A stretch of 64,000 bases of DNA from Terriglobia bacterium (GTDB lineage Bacteria; Acidobacteriota; Terriglobia; Terriglobales; Acidobacteriaceae). The notes beneath the pieces were generated by a model that worked only from the letters and a program-made list of their open reading frames with translations, was not told the DNA's origin and did not search any database. Of this stretch, positions 28,224 to 37,937 are shown piece after piece. The stretch lies in NCBI GenBank assembly GCA_020073215.1, contig JAIQFO010000009.1, positions 81,994 through 145,993 of the forward strand, written 5' to 3'. Each line of letters begins with the position of its first letter. Position 1 is the stretch's first letter. Position numbers and translations under genes: made by a program.

Positions 28224-30002
28224 ATGAATCCTGCAACGACGCGAGACAAAAACATGGACAAGACAATAGGAAAGCGCACGGTACTGATGGTGCTGGGCGG
28301 ATTGCTGTTCACCCTTCCAGTGCACGGGCAGCAGACCACTTCTGGCGCGAATGGTACCGCTCCCCAGGCGGGAACGACGTCAGACCAACCGATCCCGCCG
28401 GCCGTCATGAAAGAACTTGAAGCCATGAAAGCGCGAATCGCGCAACTGGAAACCGAACTGCACAAGCGGGACGGGCAGCAGGGGGTGGCATTGACGGCGG
28501 AAGGAAGGGAATCAGTATCCAGAGGGCCGAATGTTCCGGAGGTCCGTTCCCCTTCTGGCTTACTCGCGCAGCCCTCTCTCATGCAACCGCAGAGCGCAGC
28601 CGAGACCGCCCCGCCGGCCAACGCGTCCACCAAGCAGGAAAAGATCGCTCCTTTTTCCGATTGGGACTGGACCTGGCTCAACGGCAACCCGCGCAACAAA
28701 GATACTGCGTTTGATTCGAAATTCTTTACTCCCGAGATCCGGGCCGATATTACCTACAACTACGATTTCAACAAGCCAGTCGACAACTCCATGGGCGGGT
28801 CGAGCGAACTGTTTCGCGCCAACGAACTCCAGTTGGAACAGCTCGGCATCGGCGGCGATTTCCACTACGATAACGTGCGCGCCAGGTTCATGACCCAATA
28901 TGGCATGTATTCCACGACCACGGTGCGCAACGACCCCAGCTACGCCAAGGGCCAATGGAATCTCAACGAGGCGCACCGCTACCTGGCGGAGGCGTACGGC
29001 GGTTACCACATCAACGCGTTGGATGGGATCAACGTTGACGCTGGCATTTTCATGTCGTACGTCGGTCTCTTCAGCTATTACAACTTTGACAACTGGGCGT
29101 ACCAACCCTCGTACGTTTCCTCCAACACGCCATGGTTCTTCGAGGGTCTGCGGATACAGATTTTCCCCACGCCCCACTTGAAGATTGAACCGTGGATCAT
29201 CAATGGATGGCAATCGTACGCCTCCGCCAATTCGCGCAAGGGACTGGGCGGGCAGATCAAGTGGACCCCGTATCCCTGGATGAACGTCATCTCCAACAAT
29301 TACGGGCTCGGCCACGACGATCTGTATATACCGAACCGCGGACGCATCCACACCGACGACAGTATTGAGATCAAGTATTACGACAAACCCGGGAACCGCC
29401 TCGACAAGATGGCATTCACGTTCACCGGCGACCTGGGTTGCGAATTTGGCGGCGGCGTGAGCTGCCACGGCAATACGAAGGGCGGCCCCAAGCAAAGCTT
29501 TGTCGGCTTCATGCTCTATGACCGCACGTGGTTCAAGAAGGACACATACGGACTGACCATTGGCGGTGGCGCGATCAACAATCCGGGACGCTACCTGGTT
29601 CTGATCCCGCCCATCAACGGTGAGACCGCCCCCTCTGCCGCGATCAACTCACCCTACTTCACCGGAAGCCCCGGGGACCCCTTTAAGGCCTGGGATTCTT
29701 CGATTACGTTCGATTACATGCCCAGGCAGTGGATCACCTTCCGTTGGGAATATGACTATCGCCACGCGAGCGTGCCGTATTGGACGGGTCGCGGCGGAAT
29801 TACGCCGCCGGGCTCGGGCGGAGTGCCCTATACCAACAATGGGTTCCCCCAATTCTTCGCCTGCAACGACGGGAATACGTCCGGGGCACTGACTCTGAGC
29901 GCCGCGCAAACGGCCTGCGCCGCCCAAGGCAGCAGCGTGTGGTTTCCCGATCTGCGCAAAAACGAGTCGTTCGTCGACTTCGCCATCATGGTTAAGTTCT
30001 GA
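28224..30002 (+). CDS. Outer-membrane beta-barrel protein of the kdp locus
   Basis: 592 residues from the ATG at 28224 (GGGAG 11 bases upstream); the ATG at 28254 is an alternative. Both precede a signal peptide (GKRTVLMVLGGLLFTLPVHGQ). The frame is open to 28080 and would add another membrane helix, unlikely for an outer-membrane protein. A short coiled coil follows (VMKELEAMKARIAQLETELHKR), as in porins tethered to peptidoglycan, then an aromatic-rich barrel with alternating strands ending in Phe (FVDFAIMVKF). Probably a porin-type channel. It sits between kdpE and kdpF, which suggests a role in potassium entry through the outer membrane. Confidence 0.78.
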   Translation: MNPATTRDKNMDKTIGKRTVLMVLGGLLFTLPVHGQQTTSGANGTAPQAGTTSDQPIPPAVMKELEAMKARIAQLETELHKRDGQQGVALTAEGRESVSRGPNVPEVRSPSGLLAQPSLMQPQSAAETAPPANASTKQEKIAPFSDWDWTWLNGNPRNKDTAFDSKFFTPEIRADITYNYDFNKPVDNSMGGSSELFRANELQLEQLGIGGDFHYDNVRARFMTQYGMYSTTTVRNDPSYAKGQWNLNEAHRYLAEAYGGYHINALDGINVDAGIFMSYVGLFSYYNFDNWAYQPSYVSSNTPWFFEGLRIQIFPTPHLKIEPWIINGWQSYASANSRKGLGGQIKWTPYPWMNVISNNYGLGHDDLYIPNRGRIHTDDSIEIKYYDKPGNRLDKMAFTFTGDLGCEFGGGVSCHGNTKGGPKQSFVGFMLYDRTWFKKDTYGLTIGGGAINNPGRYLVLIPPINGETAPSAAINSPYFTGSPGDPFKAWDSSITFDYMPRQWITFRWEYDYRHASVPYWTGRGGITPPGSGGVPYTNNGFPQFFACNDGNTSGALTLSAAQTACAAQGSSVWFPDLRKNESFVDFAIMVKF

Positions 30003-30033
30003 CGCAACAAAAGGTAGGTATCTTGTGAATAGA

Positions 30034-30160
30034 TTTGGGAAGGGCACGGCGTCACAGCCTGCGGAGAGAGTCGGTGTTGTACTTGATTTTGGGTGGAGCA
30101 GCGGTTCACCGCTGCAGTAAATGCATAGTTTCGGATCCGGCTTTAGCCGCTGGGGCCAGG
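30034..30160 (+). repeat. Degenerate REP-like element
   Basis: GGGAAGGGCACGGCGTCACA is a broken first half; GCAGCGGTTCACCGCTGC (30098-30115) forms a hairpin and CGGCTTTAGCCG (30138-30149) is the second hairpin. It occupies most of the 221-base gap between the barrel gene and the small membrane peptide. Confidence 0.6.
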
Positions 30161-30223
30161 CCGCTTTCTCTGAAGAGCACTTATGAGACCGGTAGAAGTT
30201 AGTTGAGATTTAGAGGAGGTTCC

Positions 30224-30310
30224 GTGCAAGACCTGATCTTCGTCGTCGTAGCGATAGCCTTTTTCCTGCTGTCGCTGGCTTACGTGCAATTCTGCGATCG
30301 AATCCATTGA
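30224..30310 (+). CDS. 28-residue membrane peptide upstream of kdpF
   Basis: GTG start with a strong GAGGAGG seven bases upstream. Sequence MQDLIFVVVAIAFFLLSLAY then VQFCDRIH: one membrane helix with a short VxFCDRI tail. Similar tiny ORFs (helix followed by a YVxxCDR tail) precede kdpF in other bacteria as far as I recall, but no function is established. Its position before kdpF and its own ribosome-binding site argue that it is translated. It may be an accessory subunit or regulator of the Kdp pump. Confidence 0.7.
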   Translation: MQDLIFVVVAIAFFLLSLAYVQFCDRIH

Positions 30311-30336
30311 GGATAAGTCGCCTGAGGCAAATCAAT

Positions 30337-30426
30337 ATGAATACTGAATCGATCATCATGCTGATCGTAAGTGCAGGGTTGATGGTCTACCTCCTGTACG
30401 CCTTGCTAAGGCCGGAGAAATTCTGA
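30337..30426 (+). CDS. kdpF: Potassium-transporting ATPase subunit F
   Basis: 29 residues, one membrane helix ([20 protein letters not shown]) ending RPEKF, the signature C-terminus of KdpF. KdpF stabilises the KdpABC complex in the membrane. The stop is separated by one base from the kdpA start, so the genes are translationally linked. Confidence 0.9.
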   Translation: MNTESIIMLIVSAGLMVYLLYALLRPEKF

Positions 30427-30427
30427 A

Positions 30428-32227
30428 ATGACAACCAATGGCTGGATACAGATCGGCCTATTCCTGGCTCTGATTCTCGCGATCACCAAGCCGCTCGGCG
30501 TATTCATGGCGAAAGTGTTCAGCCGGGAACGCACGTTTCTCGACCCCGTGGTCCGCCCGATCGAGCGCCTGCTGTACCGCGTCACCGGCGTCGATGAAGA
30601 ACGCGAGATGCGCTGGACCGAATACGCCGTCACCATGCTGCTGTTCAGCGCCGTTTCCATGCTGCTGCTTTATCTACTGCAGCGGATGCAACCATTGTTG
30701 CCCTGGTGGAACCCGCAGAAGTTTGCCGCCGTCCCACCCGCGCTCGCCTTTAACACCGCCGCGTCGTTCACCACCAACACCAATTGGCAGAACTATTCGG
30801 GCGAGTCGACCATGAGCTATCTCACGCAGATGGCGGGCCTGGCTTACCACAACTTCGCCTCCGCGGCAGTGGGGATCGCGCTGGCGGTCGCCTTCATTCG
30901 TGGCATCGCGCGCAAGGAAAAAGAAACCATCGGAAACTTCTGGGTCGACATGACCCGTTCCGCTTTGTGGGTGCTGCTGCCCATCTGCATCGTCTATGCC
31001 CTGGTTCTGGTTTCGCAGGGCGTCGTGCAAAACCTCAAGCCATACGACACGGCCAAACTGATCGAGCCCCAACAGGTCCAGAAGATGGGAACCGACGGCA
31101 AGCCCATGGTTGGGCCGGACGGTAAACCGGTCATGGATACCGTCACCGGCCAGACCATTGCCCAAGGCCCGGTTGCCTCTCAAGAAGCGATCAAGATGCT
31201 GGGCACCAACGGCGGTGGATTCTTCAATGCCAATAGCTCTCACCCCTTTGAGAATCCCACGCCACTTAGTAACTTCCTGCAGATGCTTTCTATCTTCGCC
31301 ATCCCGGCAGGTCTTACTTACACGCTGGGCCGAATGACCGGATCGCAGCGTCATGGCTGGGCGGTCTGGGCGGCGATGGCGATTCTTTTTGTGTGTGGGG
31401 TGACGGCGGCTTACTGGGCCGAGGCGAGAGGCAATCCGCTGCTCCACGGAGTTGACCAGCGCGCCACCGCAACGCAGTCGGGCGGCAACATGGAAGGCAA
31501 GGAAGTGCGCTTTGGCATTGCCAATTCCGCGCTGTTTGCCACCGTCACGACGGACGCGAGTTGTGGCGCCATCAACGGCGTGCACGATTCCTATACTCCG
31601 CTGGGCGGCATGATTCCGCTGGTCAACATCATGCTCAGCGAGACCGTCTTTGGCGGAGTGGGCGCGGGCCTCTACGGCATTCTGATCTACGTCGTGCTCT
31701 CTGTGTTTATCGCCGGCCTCATGGTCGGGCGAACCCCGGAGTATCTGGGCAAGAAGATCGAGGCCTACGACGTGAAGATGGCAATGCTCGTCACGCTCGT
31801 GTTCCCGCTGATTATTCTCACGCTCACCGGTATTTCATCGGTCGAGGGATTTGGCACCTCGAGCATTAGCAATGCGGGTCCGCACGGCTTAACGCAGATC
31901 CTCTACTCGTTCACGTCCCAGGCAGGGAACAACGGCTCCGCGTTTGCCGGATTAAACGGCAACACGCTTTGGTACAACACCGCGGGCGCGATGACGATGC
32001 TGGTTGGACGATTCTTCATGATCATTCCCATGTTGGCGATTGCCGGCAACCTGGCGAAGAAGAAAACGGTGCCTGCTTCGGCGGGCACGTTCCCGGTAAC
32101 CACGCCCCTGTTTGCCGTTCTGCTGGTGTCGGTGATTGTGATCGTGGGCGCGCTCACATTTTTCCCGGCTCTTAGCTTGGGGCCTGTACTGGAACACCTG
32201 CTGATGATGGCAGGGAAAACTTTCTGA
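30428..32227 (+). CDS. kdpA: Potassium-transporting ATPase subunit A
   Basis: 599 residues. KdpA is the K+-selective channel-like subunit. Ten or so membrane helices are visible. Selectivity-filter type segments include [38 protein letters not shown] and [21 protein letters not shown], and the ending [18 protein letters not shown] is typical. A hydrophilic stretch at about residues 207-240 ([16 protein letters not shown]...) lies where E. coli KdpA also has an outside loop, and is somewhat long here. First large gene of kdpABC. Confidence 0.96.
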   Translation: MTTNGWIQIGLFLALILAITKPLGVFMAKVFSRERTFLDPVVRPIERLLYRVTGVDEEREMRWTEYAVTMLLFSAVSMLLLYLLQRMQPLLPWWNPQKFAAVPPALAFNTAASFTTNTNWQNYSGESTMSYLTQMAGLAYHNFASAAVGIALAVAFIRGIARKEKETIGNFWVDMTRSALWVLLPICIVYALVLVSQGVVQNLKPYDTAKLIEPQQVQKMGTDGKPMVGPDGKPVMDTVTGQTIAQGPVASQEAIKMLGTNGGGFFNANSSHPFENPTPLSNFLQMLSIFAIPAGLTYTLGRMTGSQRHGWAVWAAMAILFVCGVTAAYWAEARGNPLLHGVDQRATATQSGGNMEGKEVRFGIANSALFATVTTDASCGAINGVHDSYTPLGGMIPLVNIMLSETVFGGVGAGLYGILIYVVLSVFIAGLMVGRTPEYLGKKIEAYDVKMAMLVTLVFPLIILTLTGISSVEGFGTSSISNAGPHGLTQILYSFTSQAGNNGSAFAGLNGNTLWYNTAGAMTMLVGRFFMIIPMLAIAGNLAKKKTVPASAGTFPVTTPLFAVLLVSVIVIVGALTFFPALSLGPVLEHLLMMAGKTF

Positions 32228-32235
32228 GGTAAGAG

Positions 32236-34263
32236 ATGGCAGAAAAGAAAAGCAAGAGTTTATGGGATGCAAAAATCATCCGCCGGGCCCTGGTCGATGC
32301 CCTGGTCAAGCTCGACCCCCGCACCATGATGAAAAATCCGGTGATGTTCGTGGTCGAGGTTGGTGCCGTGCTGACCACCGTGCTCTTGTTCCGCGAGAAG
32401 CAGAGCTTCGCCTTCAATCTCCAGATCACGCTCTGGCTGTGGTTCACGGTCCTGTTCGCGAATTTCGCCGAAGCCATGGCCGAAGGACGCGGCAAAGCGC
32501 AGGCCGACACGCTCCGCAAAGCCCGCTCTGAAACTGTAGCTAAGCGCTTGCTGGCGAACGGGACGACAGAGACCGTGCCGAGCGCAAAGCTGCGTTCCGG
32601 CGACGTCGTGATCGTAACTGCGAGCGAACTCGTCCCCGGCGATGGTGAAGTCATCGAAGGCGTTGCCTCCGTGGACGAGTCCGCCATCACCGGCGAATCC
32701 GCACCCGTCATCCGCGAAGCCGGAGGTGACCGTTCGGCGGTCACCGGCGGCACGCGCGTGCTTTCGGACGTGATCAAAGTCCGCATTACCTCGAATCCCG
32801 GCGAAACCTTCCTCGACCGAATGATCGCGTTGGTCGAAGGCGCCGAGCGCCAGAAGACTCCAAACGAGATCGCGCTCAACATCCTGCTGGCGGGCCTCAC
32901 GATCATTTTTCTATTGGCGGTGGTTACCTTGCAGCCCTTCGCGATTTACTCCGGATCGCCGCAAACGGTATTTGTGCTGGTCTCGCTGCTGGTCTGTCTT
33001 ATTCCAACTACGATTGGCGGTCTGCTCTCCGCGATCGGCATTGCCGGCATGGACCGCCTGGTGCAGCACAACGTGCTCGCCATGTCCGGGCGCGCCGTGG
33101 AAGCGGCCGGAGACGTAAACACGTTGCTGCTCGATAAGACGGGAACCATTACGCTCGGCAACCGCCAGGCCGCCGAGTTCATTCCCGCTCCTGGAATTAC
33201 CGAGGCCGAGATGGCGGATGCGGCGCAACTCTCTTCGCTCGCCGACGAGACCCCGGAAGGCCGCTCGATTGTTGTGCTGGCGAAAGAGAAGTACAACCTG
33301 CGCGGACGTGATCTCGCTTCCCACGAAGCCGTATTCGTCCCCTTCACCGCGCAAACCCGCATGTCGGGTGTGAACCTCGACGGCCGTGAAATTCGCAAAG
33401 GAGCGGTCGACGCCATCACCAGGTACCTGCATCCGTTTGGCACCTCGCTGCCCCGCGAGATTCAGGCGAGCGTGGAGCAGATCGCGCGCTCGGGAGGAAC
33501 TCCGCTGGTGGTCGCCGAAAATCAGCGCGCCCTGGGAGTGATCTACCTGAAAGACATCGTCAAAGGCGGCATGCGCGAGCGCTTCAATCAACTGCGCGCC
33601 ATGGGAATCAAAACCGTCATGATCACCGGAGACAATCCCCTGACCGCGGCCGCGATCGCCCGCGAAGCGGGCGTCGACGATTTTCTGGCCGAAGCGACCC
33701 CGAAAGAGAAGATGGATCTGATCCGGCGCGAACAGGCCGACGGCAAACTGGTCGCCATGACTGGCGACGGCACCAACGATGCTCCCGCCCTCGCTCAGGC
33801 CGATGTGGGAGTGGCCATGAACACCGGAACGCAAGCCGCAAAAGAAGCCGGCAACATGGTGGATCTGGACTCGAATCCCACCAAGCTCATCGAAGTCGTA
33901 GCCATCGGAAAACAACTGCTGATGACGCGCGGGGCGCTCACCACCTTCTCGATCGCGAACGACGTGGCCAAGTATTTCGCCATTATTCCAGCGATGTTTG
34001 CCGGAACCTTTCCCGTCCTCAATGCGCTCAACATAATGCGCCTGCAGACGCCGCAGTCGGCGGTGCTTTCGGCCGTGATCTTTAACGCGCTCATCATCGT
34101 AGCCCTCATTCCGCTGGCCCTGCGGGGAGTCGCATACAAGCCGATGAGCGCCGAATCTCTCCTGCGGCAGAATCTGCTGGTGTACGGATTCGGCGGCCTG
34201 GTAGTCCCGTTCATTGGTATCAAGCTGATCGACATGTTCATCACCGGCATCAAGCTGATATAG
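32236..34263 (+). CDS. kdpB: Potassium-transporting ATPase subunit B (P-type ATPase)
   Basis: 675 residues. KdpB hydrolyses ATP to drive K+ uptake through KdpA. Visible: actuator TGES motif (ITGESAPV), phosphorylation motif DKTGT with Asp300 ([16 protein letters not shown]), ATP-binding KGAVDAI, and the hinge [10 protein letters not shown] and [20 protein letters not shown]. The N-terminus [18 protein letters not shown] is characteristic. Ribosome-binding site GAGGT precedes the start, and the gap to kdpA is eight bases. Confidence 0.97.
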   Translation: MAEKKSKSLWDAKIIRRALVDALVKLDPRTMMKNPVMFVVEVGAVLTTVLLFREKQSFAFNLQITLWLWFTVLFANFAEAMAEGRGKAQADTLRKARSETVAKRLLANGTTETVPSAKLRSGDVVIVTASELVPGDGEVIEGVASVDESAITGESAPVIREAGGDRSAVTGGTRVLSDVIKVRITSNPGETFLDRMIALVEGAERQKTPNEIALNILLAGLTIIFLLAVVTLQPFAIYSGSPQTVFVLVSLLVCLIPTTIGGLLSAIGIAGMDRLVQHNVLAMSGRAVEAAGDVNTLLLDKTGTITLGNRQAAEFIPAPGITEAEMADAAQLSSLADETPEGRSIVVLAKEKYNLRGRDLASHEAVFVPFTAQTRMSGVNLDGREIRKGAVDAITRYLHPFGTSLPREIQASVEQIARSGGTPLVVAENQRALGVIYLKDIVKGGMRERFNQLRAMGIKTVMITGDNPLTAAAIAREAGVDDFLAEATPKEKMDLIRREQADGKLVAMTGDGTNDAPALAQADVGVAMNTGTQAAKEAGNMVDLDSNPTKLIEVVAIGKQLLMTRGALTTFSIANDVAKYFAIIPAMFAGTFPVLNALNIMRLQTPQSAVLSAVIFNALIIVALIPLALRGVAYKPMSAESLLRQNLLVYGFGGLVVPFIGIKLIDMFITGIKLI

Positions 34264-34275
34264 GGAAACATTGAA

Positions 34276-34854
34276 ATGAAGAAAAATCTGACCACCGCGG
34301 TACTCATGACGATTGCAACAACGGTCCTCTTAGGGTTCCTGTATCCCTTGCTGGTCACCGGACTCGCGCAGTTGATCTTCCCCAAGCAGGCCAACGGCCA
34401 GCTAATCCAGCGAGAAGGAGTGGTGATTGGCTCGCGCCTGATCGGGCAGCCATTTTCCGGGCCGGGCTACTTTCATTCGCGGCCATCCGCCGCGGGCGCC
34501 GCAGGCTACGACGCCAGTGCCTCGGGCGGATCAAGCCTTGGCCCCACCAACGCCCAGTTGATCACCCGCGTCCATGCAGACGTCGCCAAGCTGCAAGCCG
34601 AAAATCCCGGTGTTCCCATCCCGGTCGACCTGGTGACCACATCGGGATCGGGACTCGACCCGAACATCACGCCCGCGGCCGCCCAGTTCCAGATTCGGCG
34701 CGTGGCCTCGGAACGCAAGATTCCGGAATCTGAAGTCGCCCGTCGGGTTCTCGAAAACTCCGAGAACCGCCAATGGGGATTCCTCGGCGAGCCCCGCGTG
34801 AACGTCCTCGAATTGAACCTCGCGCTCGACGCCCGCTACGGCCGGGTTCACTAG
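34276..34854 (+). CDS. kdpC: Potassium-transporting ATPase subunit C
   Basis: 192 residues. A single N-terminal membrane helix (MTIATTVLLGFLYPLLVTGLAQ) precedes the periplasmic domain with GSRLIGQPFSGPGYFHSRPSAAG, SGGSSLGPTNAQL and ASGLDPNITP-type TSGSGLDPNITPAAA, all diagnostic of KdpC. It ends with the GEPRVNVLELNLALD block. It assists ATP and K+ binding in the KdpFABC complex. Last gene of the operon; a REP element with outer stem begins 58 bases after the stop. Confidence 0.96.
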   Translation: MKKNLTTAVLMTIATTVLLGFLYPLLVTGLAQLIFPKQANGQLIQREGVVIGSRLIGQPFSGPGYFHSRPSAAGAAGYDASASGGSSLGPTNAQLITRVHADVAKLQAENPGVPIPVDLVTTSGSGLDPNITPAAAQFQIRRVASERKIPESEVARRVLENSENRQWGFLGEPRVNVLELNLALDARYGRVH

Positions 34855-34873
34855 GAGGTTCCCACTCCACACT

Positions 34874-34911
34874 GTCATCCTGACCCTGAGCGTAGCCGAA
34901 GGGGAAGGACC
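34874..34911 (+). repeat. CATCCTGACCCTGAG dispersed repeat
   Basis: GTCATCCTGACCCTGAGCGT then AGCCGAAGGGGAAGGAC. The same word series occurs at 39465-39503, and a degenerate form at 48084-48125. It adjoins the REP element at 34912. Confidence 0.55.
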
Positions 34912-35045
34912 TAGAACTGGTTTCATAAATGGTTCCTGGGAAGGGCACGGCTTCAGCCGTGCCGCCCAGATCCAATAAACACGCGGGCTTTAGCCCCTGA
35001 GGGCCGAGCCCCTGCCCGCAAGAATCATTTATGAAACCAGTTCTA
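34912..35045 (+). repeat. REP-like element with closing outer stem (copy 4)
   Basis: Outer arms TAGAACTGGTTTCATAAATG and CATTTATGAAACCAGTTCTA pair over 20 bases without mismatch. Inside are GGCACGGCTTCAGCCGTGCC (34944-34963) and GGGCTTTAGCCC (34985-34996). It fills most of the 252-base gap between kdpC and the convergent lipid kinase gene. Confidence 0.85.
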
Positions 35046-35106
35046 TGCAATTCGCCCGCCGCGAGGGAATGTGCAGGACGACAGAGCGTCGCATGAAGCG
35101 GCAGTT

Positions 35107-35988
35107 CTACCGCGCCGAATAAATCACCCGCAGCGCACCCGCGGCCACGGAAATCTCAGCGGGTGTCTCACACACAAACTCTCCGTCAGCGTAGATTTCG
35201 ATCGGAGTCTCGGTCTGCACATGCACTCGTTCTGCCCGCGAATACTCCACTTCGGGCACAAGAAGATGCTGCCCGAAGTACACCGTCGGAAACAAGCTGA
35301 GCAGCTTAAGCGGGCTCAACTTATTGATGCGGCAAATGTCGAGCTTGCCATCGGTGGGATCCGCATTCGGCGCGATGCGCATGCCGTCGCCATAGAACTG
35401 CGTGTTGGCGAAGGCGGCGAGCAAAGTAAGCTTTCCGGCGTCGGTACGATCGTGATCGTTGAGTTGCGTGCGCGTGTCCTGTGTCAGCAGGAGAGAAAAA
35501 GCCGGAAACCTTGCCAGCAGTGGCAATAGCGCCAAAGCATAGCCGCCATGCCCGCGCAGCCAGCGTGGCATCCGATTGGCGCTCCGAGCGGCGGCAGAGT
35601 CCAGCCCGCACCCGGCCACGCAGCAGAAATAGTGCGTGCGCTCCGGCGCGGCCGAGGGAATGACGACCCCGAGATCAAGCGCCTGAGCTTGAATGGCTCC
35701 CGATTCAAAATCACGCCAGGCACCCAACGAGTCTCGCATCGAACGTAATTTGAGCGCGCGGGCAAAATCATTTCCACTGCCGGAGGGAACAATCAGAACC
35801 GGAAGCTTCAGCCGTACCAGCGCCGGAAGATGACGATGAATCGTGCCGTCCCCGCCAAAAATCAGGATGGCATCAGCATCGCCAGAAGAAGTGGGCAGTC
35901 CCTGCGACCACTCGGTCGTCGAGCCGGCTTGAAACAGCTTCAAGTCAGCCGGCGAGGTTCCCAACCCGAAAATGACGGCGGCGCGCAT
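35107..35988 (-). CDS. Diacylglycerol kinase-family lipid kinase
   Basis: 293 residues with the DAGK catalytic fold: ILIFGGDGTIHRHL (nucleotide-binding GGDGT near 44-48) and VLIVPSGSGNDFARAL. The C-terminal beta-sandwich includes FYGDGMRIAPNADPTDGKLDICRI and IEIYADGEFVCETP. The YegS/DgkB family phosphorylates diacylglycerol or related lipids at the membrane. The N-terminus is short: it lacks the NPxSG segment usually seen at the start (here MRAAVIFGLGTSPADLKLFQ), so the P-loop-side half-lobe is atypical and substrate is uncertain. Confidence 0.85.
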   Translation of the reverse strand: MRAAVIFGLGTSPADLKLFQAGSTTEWSQGLPTSSGDADAILIFGGDGTIHRHLPALVRLKLPVLIVPSGSGNDFARALKLRSMRDSLGAWRDFESGAIQAQALDLGVVIPSAAPERTHYFCCVAGCGLDSAAARSANRMPRWLRGHGGYALALLPLLARFPAFSLLLTQDTRTQLNDHDRTDAGKLTLLAAFANTQFYGDGMRIAPNADPTDGKLDICRINKLSPLKLLSLFPTVYFGQHLLVPEVEYSRAERVHVQTETPIEIYADGEFVCETPAEISVAAGALRVIYSAR

Positions 35989-36030
35989 GCGTTCAGCATT
36001 AGACCATTTTCGGTGCCGATGACCGGCCGC

Positions 36031-36129
36031 GAAGGTCTTAGGTCCCAGAGAAACCAGCCCGACCTGCCCCGCGCCGCCTTTCTCCCGGCACCGCTGCGCA
36101 TCTAAGGTTCAACTGAGACCTGAGACCTT
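36031..36129. repeat. Word-repeat inverted repeat (AGGTCTTAGGTCC type)
   Basis: Left arm GAAGGTCTTAGGTCCCAGAG (36031-36050) and right arm 36104-36129 (AAGGTTCAACTGAGACCTGA, then GACCTT) pair in blocks. It lies between the lipid kinase start and the S10 peptidase stop. Confidence 0.55.
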
Positions 36130-36131
36130 CC

Positions 36132-37772
36132 TCACCTCGGCAAACACTTCTCCATGAAGTCGAGCAGATCCTTCTTCATCTTGTCATGTTCGGCGCGATC
36201 GACGTACACCATGTGTCCCGAGTTGTAGGTCGCGTACGAAATATTCTGGCGCAACTGCGGACCGAGGTCTAAGTGATCCATTGTCCAGTTCGCAGCCGCA
36301 AACGGAGTCGCCAGGTCATAGTAGCCTTCCATCACCAGAATCTTCATATACGGATTCTTGATCATGGCCGACCGCAATCCGCCCGCCGTGCTGGGAAAGC
36401 CTTGTACCGCGTTGCCCCACTCCCACTTCTGGAACCCAGGTTGGTCGTAGGCGAACACCCGGTAGGGCATGTCGGATTTGTAGTTCAGTTCGGTGCGCAG
36501 GTAGTTGTTGAACGCCGAGGTGTAAGGCGGCAGAATGGCAGCGCCCGTCGGATCATAGTAATGATCGCCGTCGGGATTAGGGCTGCTGAAGCGCCCATCG
36601 AGGCGGCCGGTGACCAGTTTCTGATCGAGCAGCAGTTCATGCGTGAAGGTTGGAACGTCAATCCGCAGGTTGTGCGCTTCCACCACTTCTGGCCGCAGCC
36701 CGATGTAGCGTGACAGTTGCTCGACAATCTTGCGATGTTCTTCCGGCGTCAGAGCGTCGCCTTTGCCCAGCGCAAGCGCGTAATCATGGGTCGACCAGCG
36801 CACCACCTCCTCGCGTGTCTTCGTCACATCCTGCGTGAGATCGGCAGCCAGCTTGTGATGGTAGCCGGCGATCATGTTAAACGTGGGCACCAGCAGAAAG
36901 TAAGGCAGGTCGTTCGACTTGTTCCATTCCAGTGTCTGGAAATCCACCGCCATCGAAAGCAGGGTCACGCCGTTGAACGCGATGCCATGATCGGCCAGAT
37001 ATCCTGCAATGCCTGCGGCCCGAGTCGTGCCGTAGCTTTCCCCCAGCAGGAACAGCGGAGAGCTCCAACGATCGTAGCGGGAAATGTAGAGGCGGATAAA
37101 CTCTCCGAAAGCCTGGATGTCGCCTTTCACCCCCAGAAACGTTTTGGTGAGTTCCGCGGTCGCGGCCCGCGAGTATCCCGTCGCCATCGCATCCACCATC
37201 ACGATGTCACTGTCATCGAGCAGCGTGTCGGGGTTGTCTTCCAGACGATAGGGTGCTGCCGGCATGAACCCGTTTGCCTGCAGAACCACGCGCTTCGGTC
37301 CCAGCGCCCCCATGTGCAGCCACACCGAGGCCGAGCCGGGGCCGCCGTTGAACGAGAACGTCAGCGGACGCTTTGCCGCCTCCTGTCCGTCGAGCGTGTA
37401 GGCGACAAAAAACATTTCCGCTTCCATCTTGCCGTCGCCGCGCTTGATGGGAAGTCTCCCAGCCGTCGCCGTATAGCGGAGCGTCTTGCCGTGGAGCGTA
37501 ATCTGGTGATGCGTGATGACGGGCGGAACTTCCGTTACGTCATAATGTTCTTCCTTGTCGGCAGCTTCGCTTGCGTCCGTCTTGGCCGGCTCGGCGGGCT
37601 TGCTGCTCTCCGCGCTCTTATCCGGAGTCGCGGCGCTCGCCGACGTTGTTTGCTTCTTATCTTTCTTGGATGCGGCCGGCTTCGCGCTCTCGGGCGCCGT
37701 GTCCTGGTCTTGCTGCGCCACCGTAAACGGAATCATCAGCAGGGCGAAAAAGAGAACCGCCAGAATCTTCAT
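36132..37772 (-). CDS. S10 family serine carboxypeptidase
   Basis: 546 residues from the ATG at 37772, which has GGAGAC upstream and begins a signal peptide (MKILAVLFFALLMIPFTVAQ). Residues about 20-85 are a low-complexity Lys/Ala/Ser/Glu linker. The catalytic domain shows LTFSFNGGPGSASVW (oxyanion hole), the nucleophile in LLGESYGTTRAAG (Ser near 245), VMEGYYDLATPF (Asp) and YNSGHMVYVDR (His). It removes C-terminal residues from peptides, presumably in the periplasm, with an acidic pH optimum in characterised members. The small Lys-rich secreted protein at 37938 is divergent from it. Confidence 0.92.
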   Translation of the reverse strand: MKILAVLFFALLMIPFTVAQQDQDTAPESAKPAASKKDKKQTTSASAATPDKSAESSKPAEPAKTDASEAADKEEHYDVTEVPPVITHHQITLHGKTLRYTATAGRLPIKRGDGKMEAEMFFVAYTLDGQEAAKRPLTFSFNGGPGSASVWLHMGALGPKRVVLQANGFMPAAPYRLEDNPDTLLDDSDIVMVDAMATGYSRAATAELTKTFLGVKGDIQAFGEFIRLYISRYDRWSSPLFLLGESYGTTRAAGIAGYLADHGIAFNGVTLLSMAVDFQTLEWNKSNDLPYFLLVPTFNMIAGYHHKLAADLTQDVTKTREEVVRWSTHDYALALGKGDALTPEEHRKIVEQLSRYIGLRPEVVEAHNLRIDVPTFTHELLLDQKLVTGRLDGRFSSPNPDGDHYYDPTGAAILPPYTSAFNNYLRTELNYKSDMPYRVFAYDQPGFQKWEWGNAVQGFPSTAGGLRSAMIKNPYMKILVMEGYYDLATPFAAANWTMDHLDLGPQLRQNISYATYNSGHMVYVDRAEHDKMKKDLLDFMEKCLPR

Positions 37773-37937
37773 GCTTGTCTCCGCCGAAAAGAGTTGGACC
37801 AGCATTATAAAGCCTCATCGCTATTGCGCTTGGAAAACCCTCGCTCAAGGTCTACAATTTTCGCTGCACCCGGGACATCGCTTCGCAGTGCCGGGAATTC
37901 GTGTGTCGATAGGAACATTCAAAAGGAGCTTCCAGAT

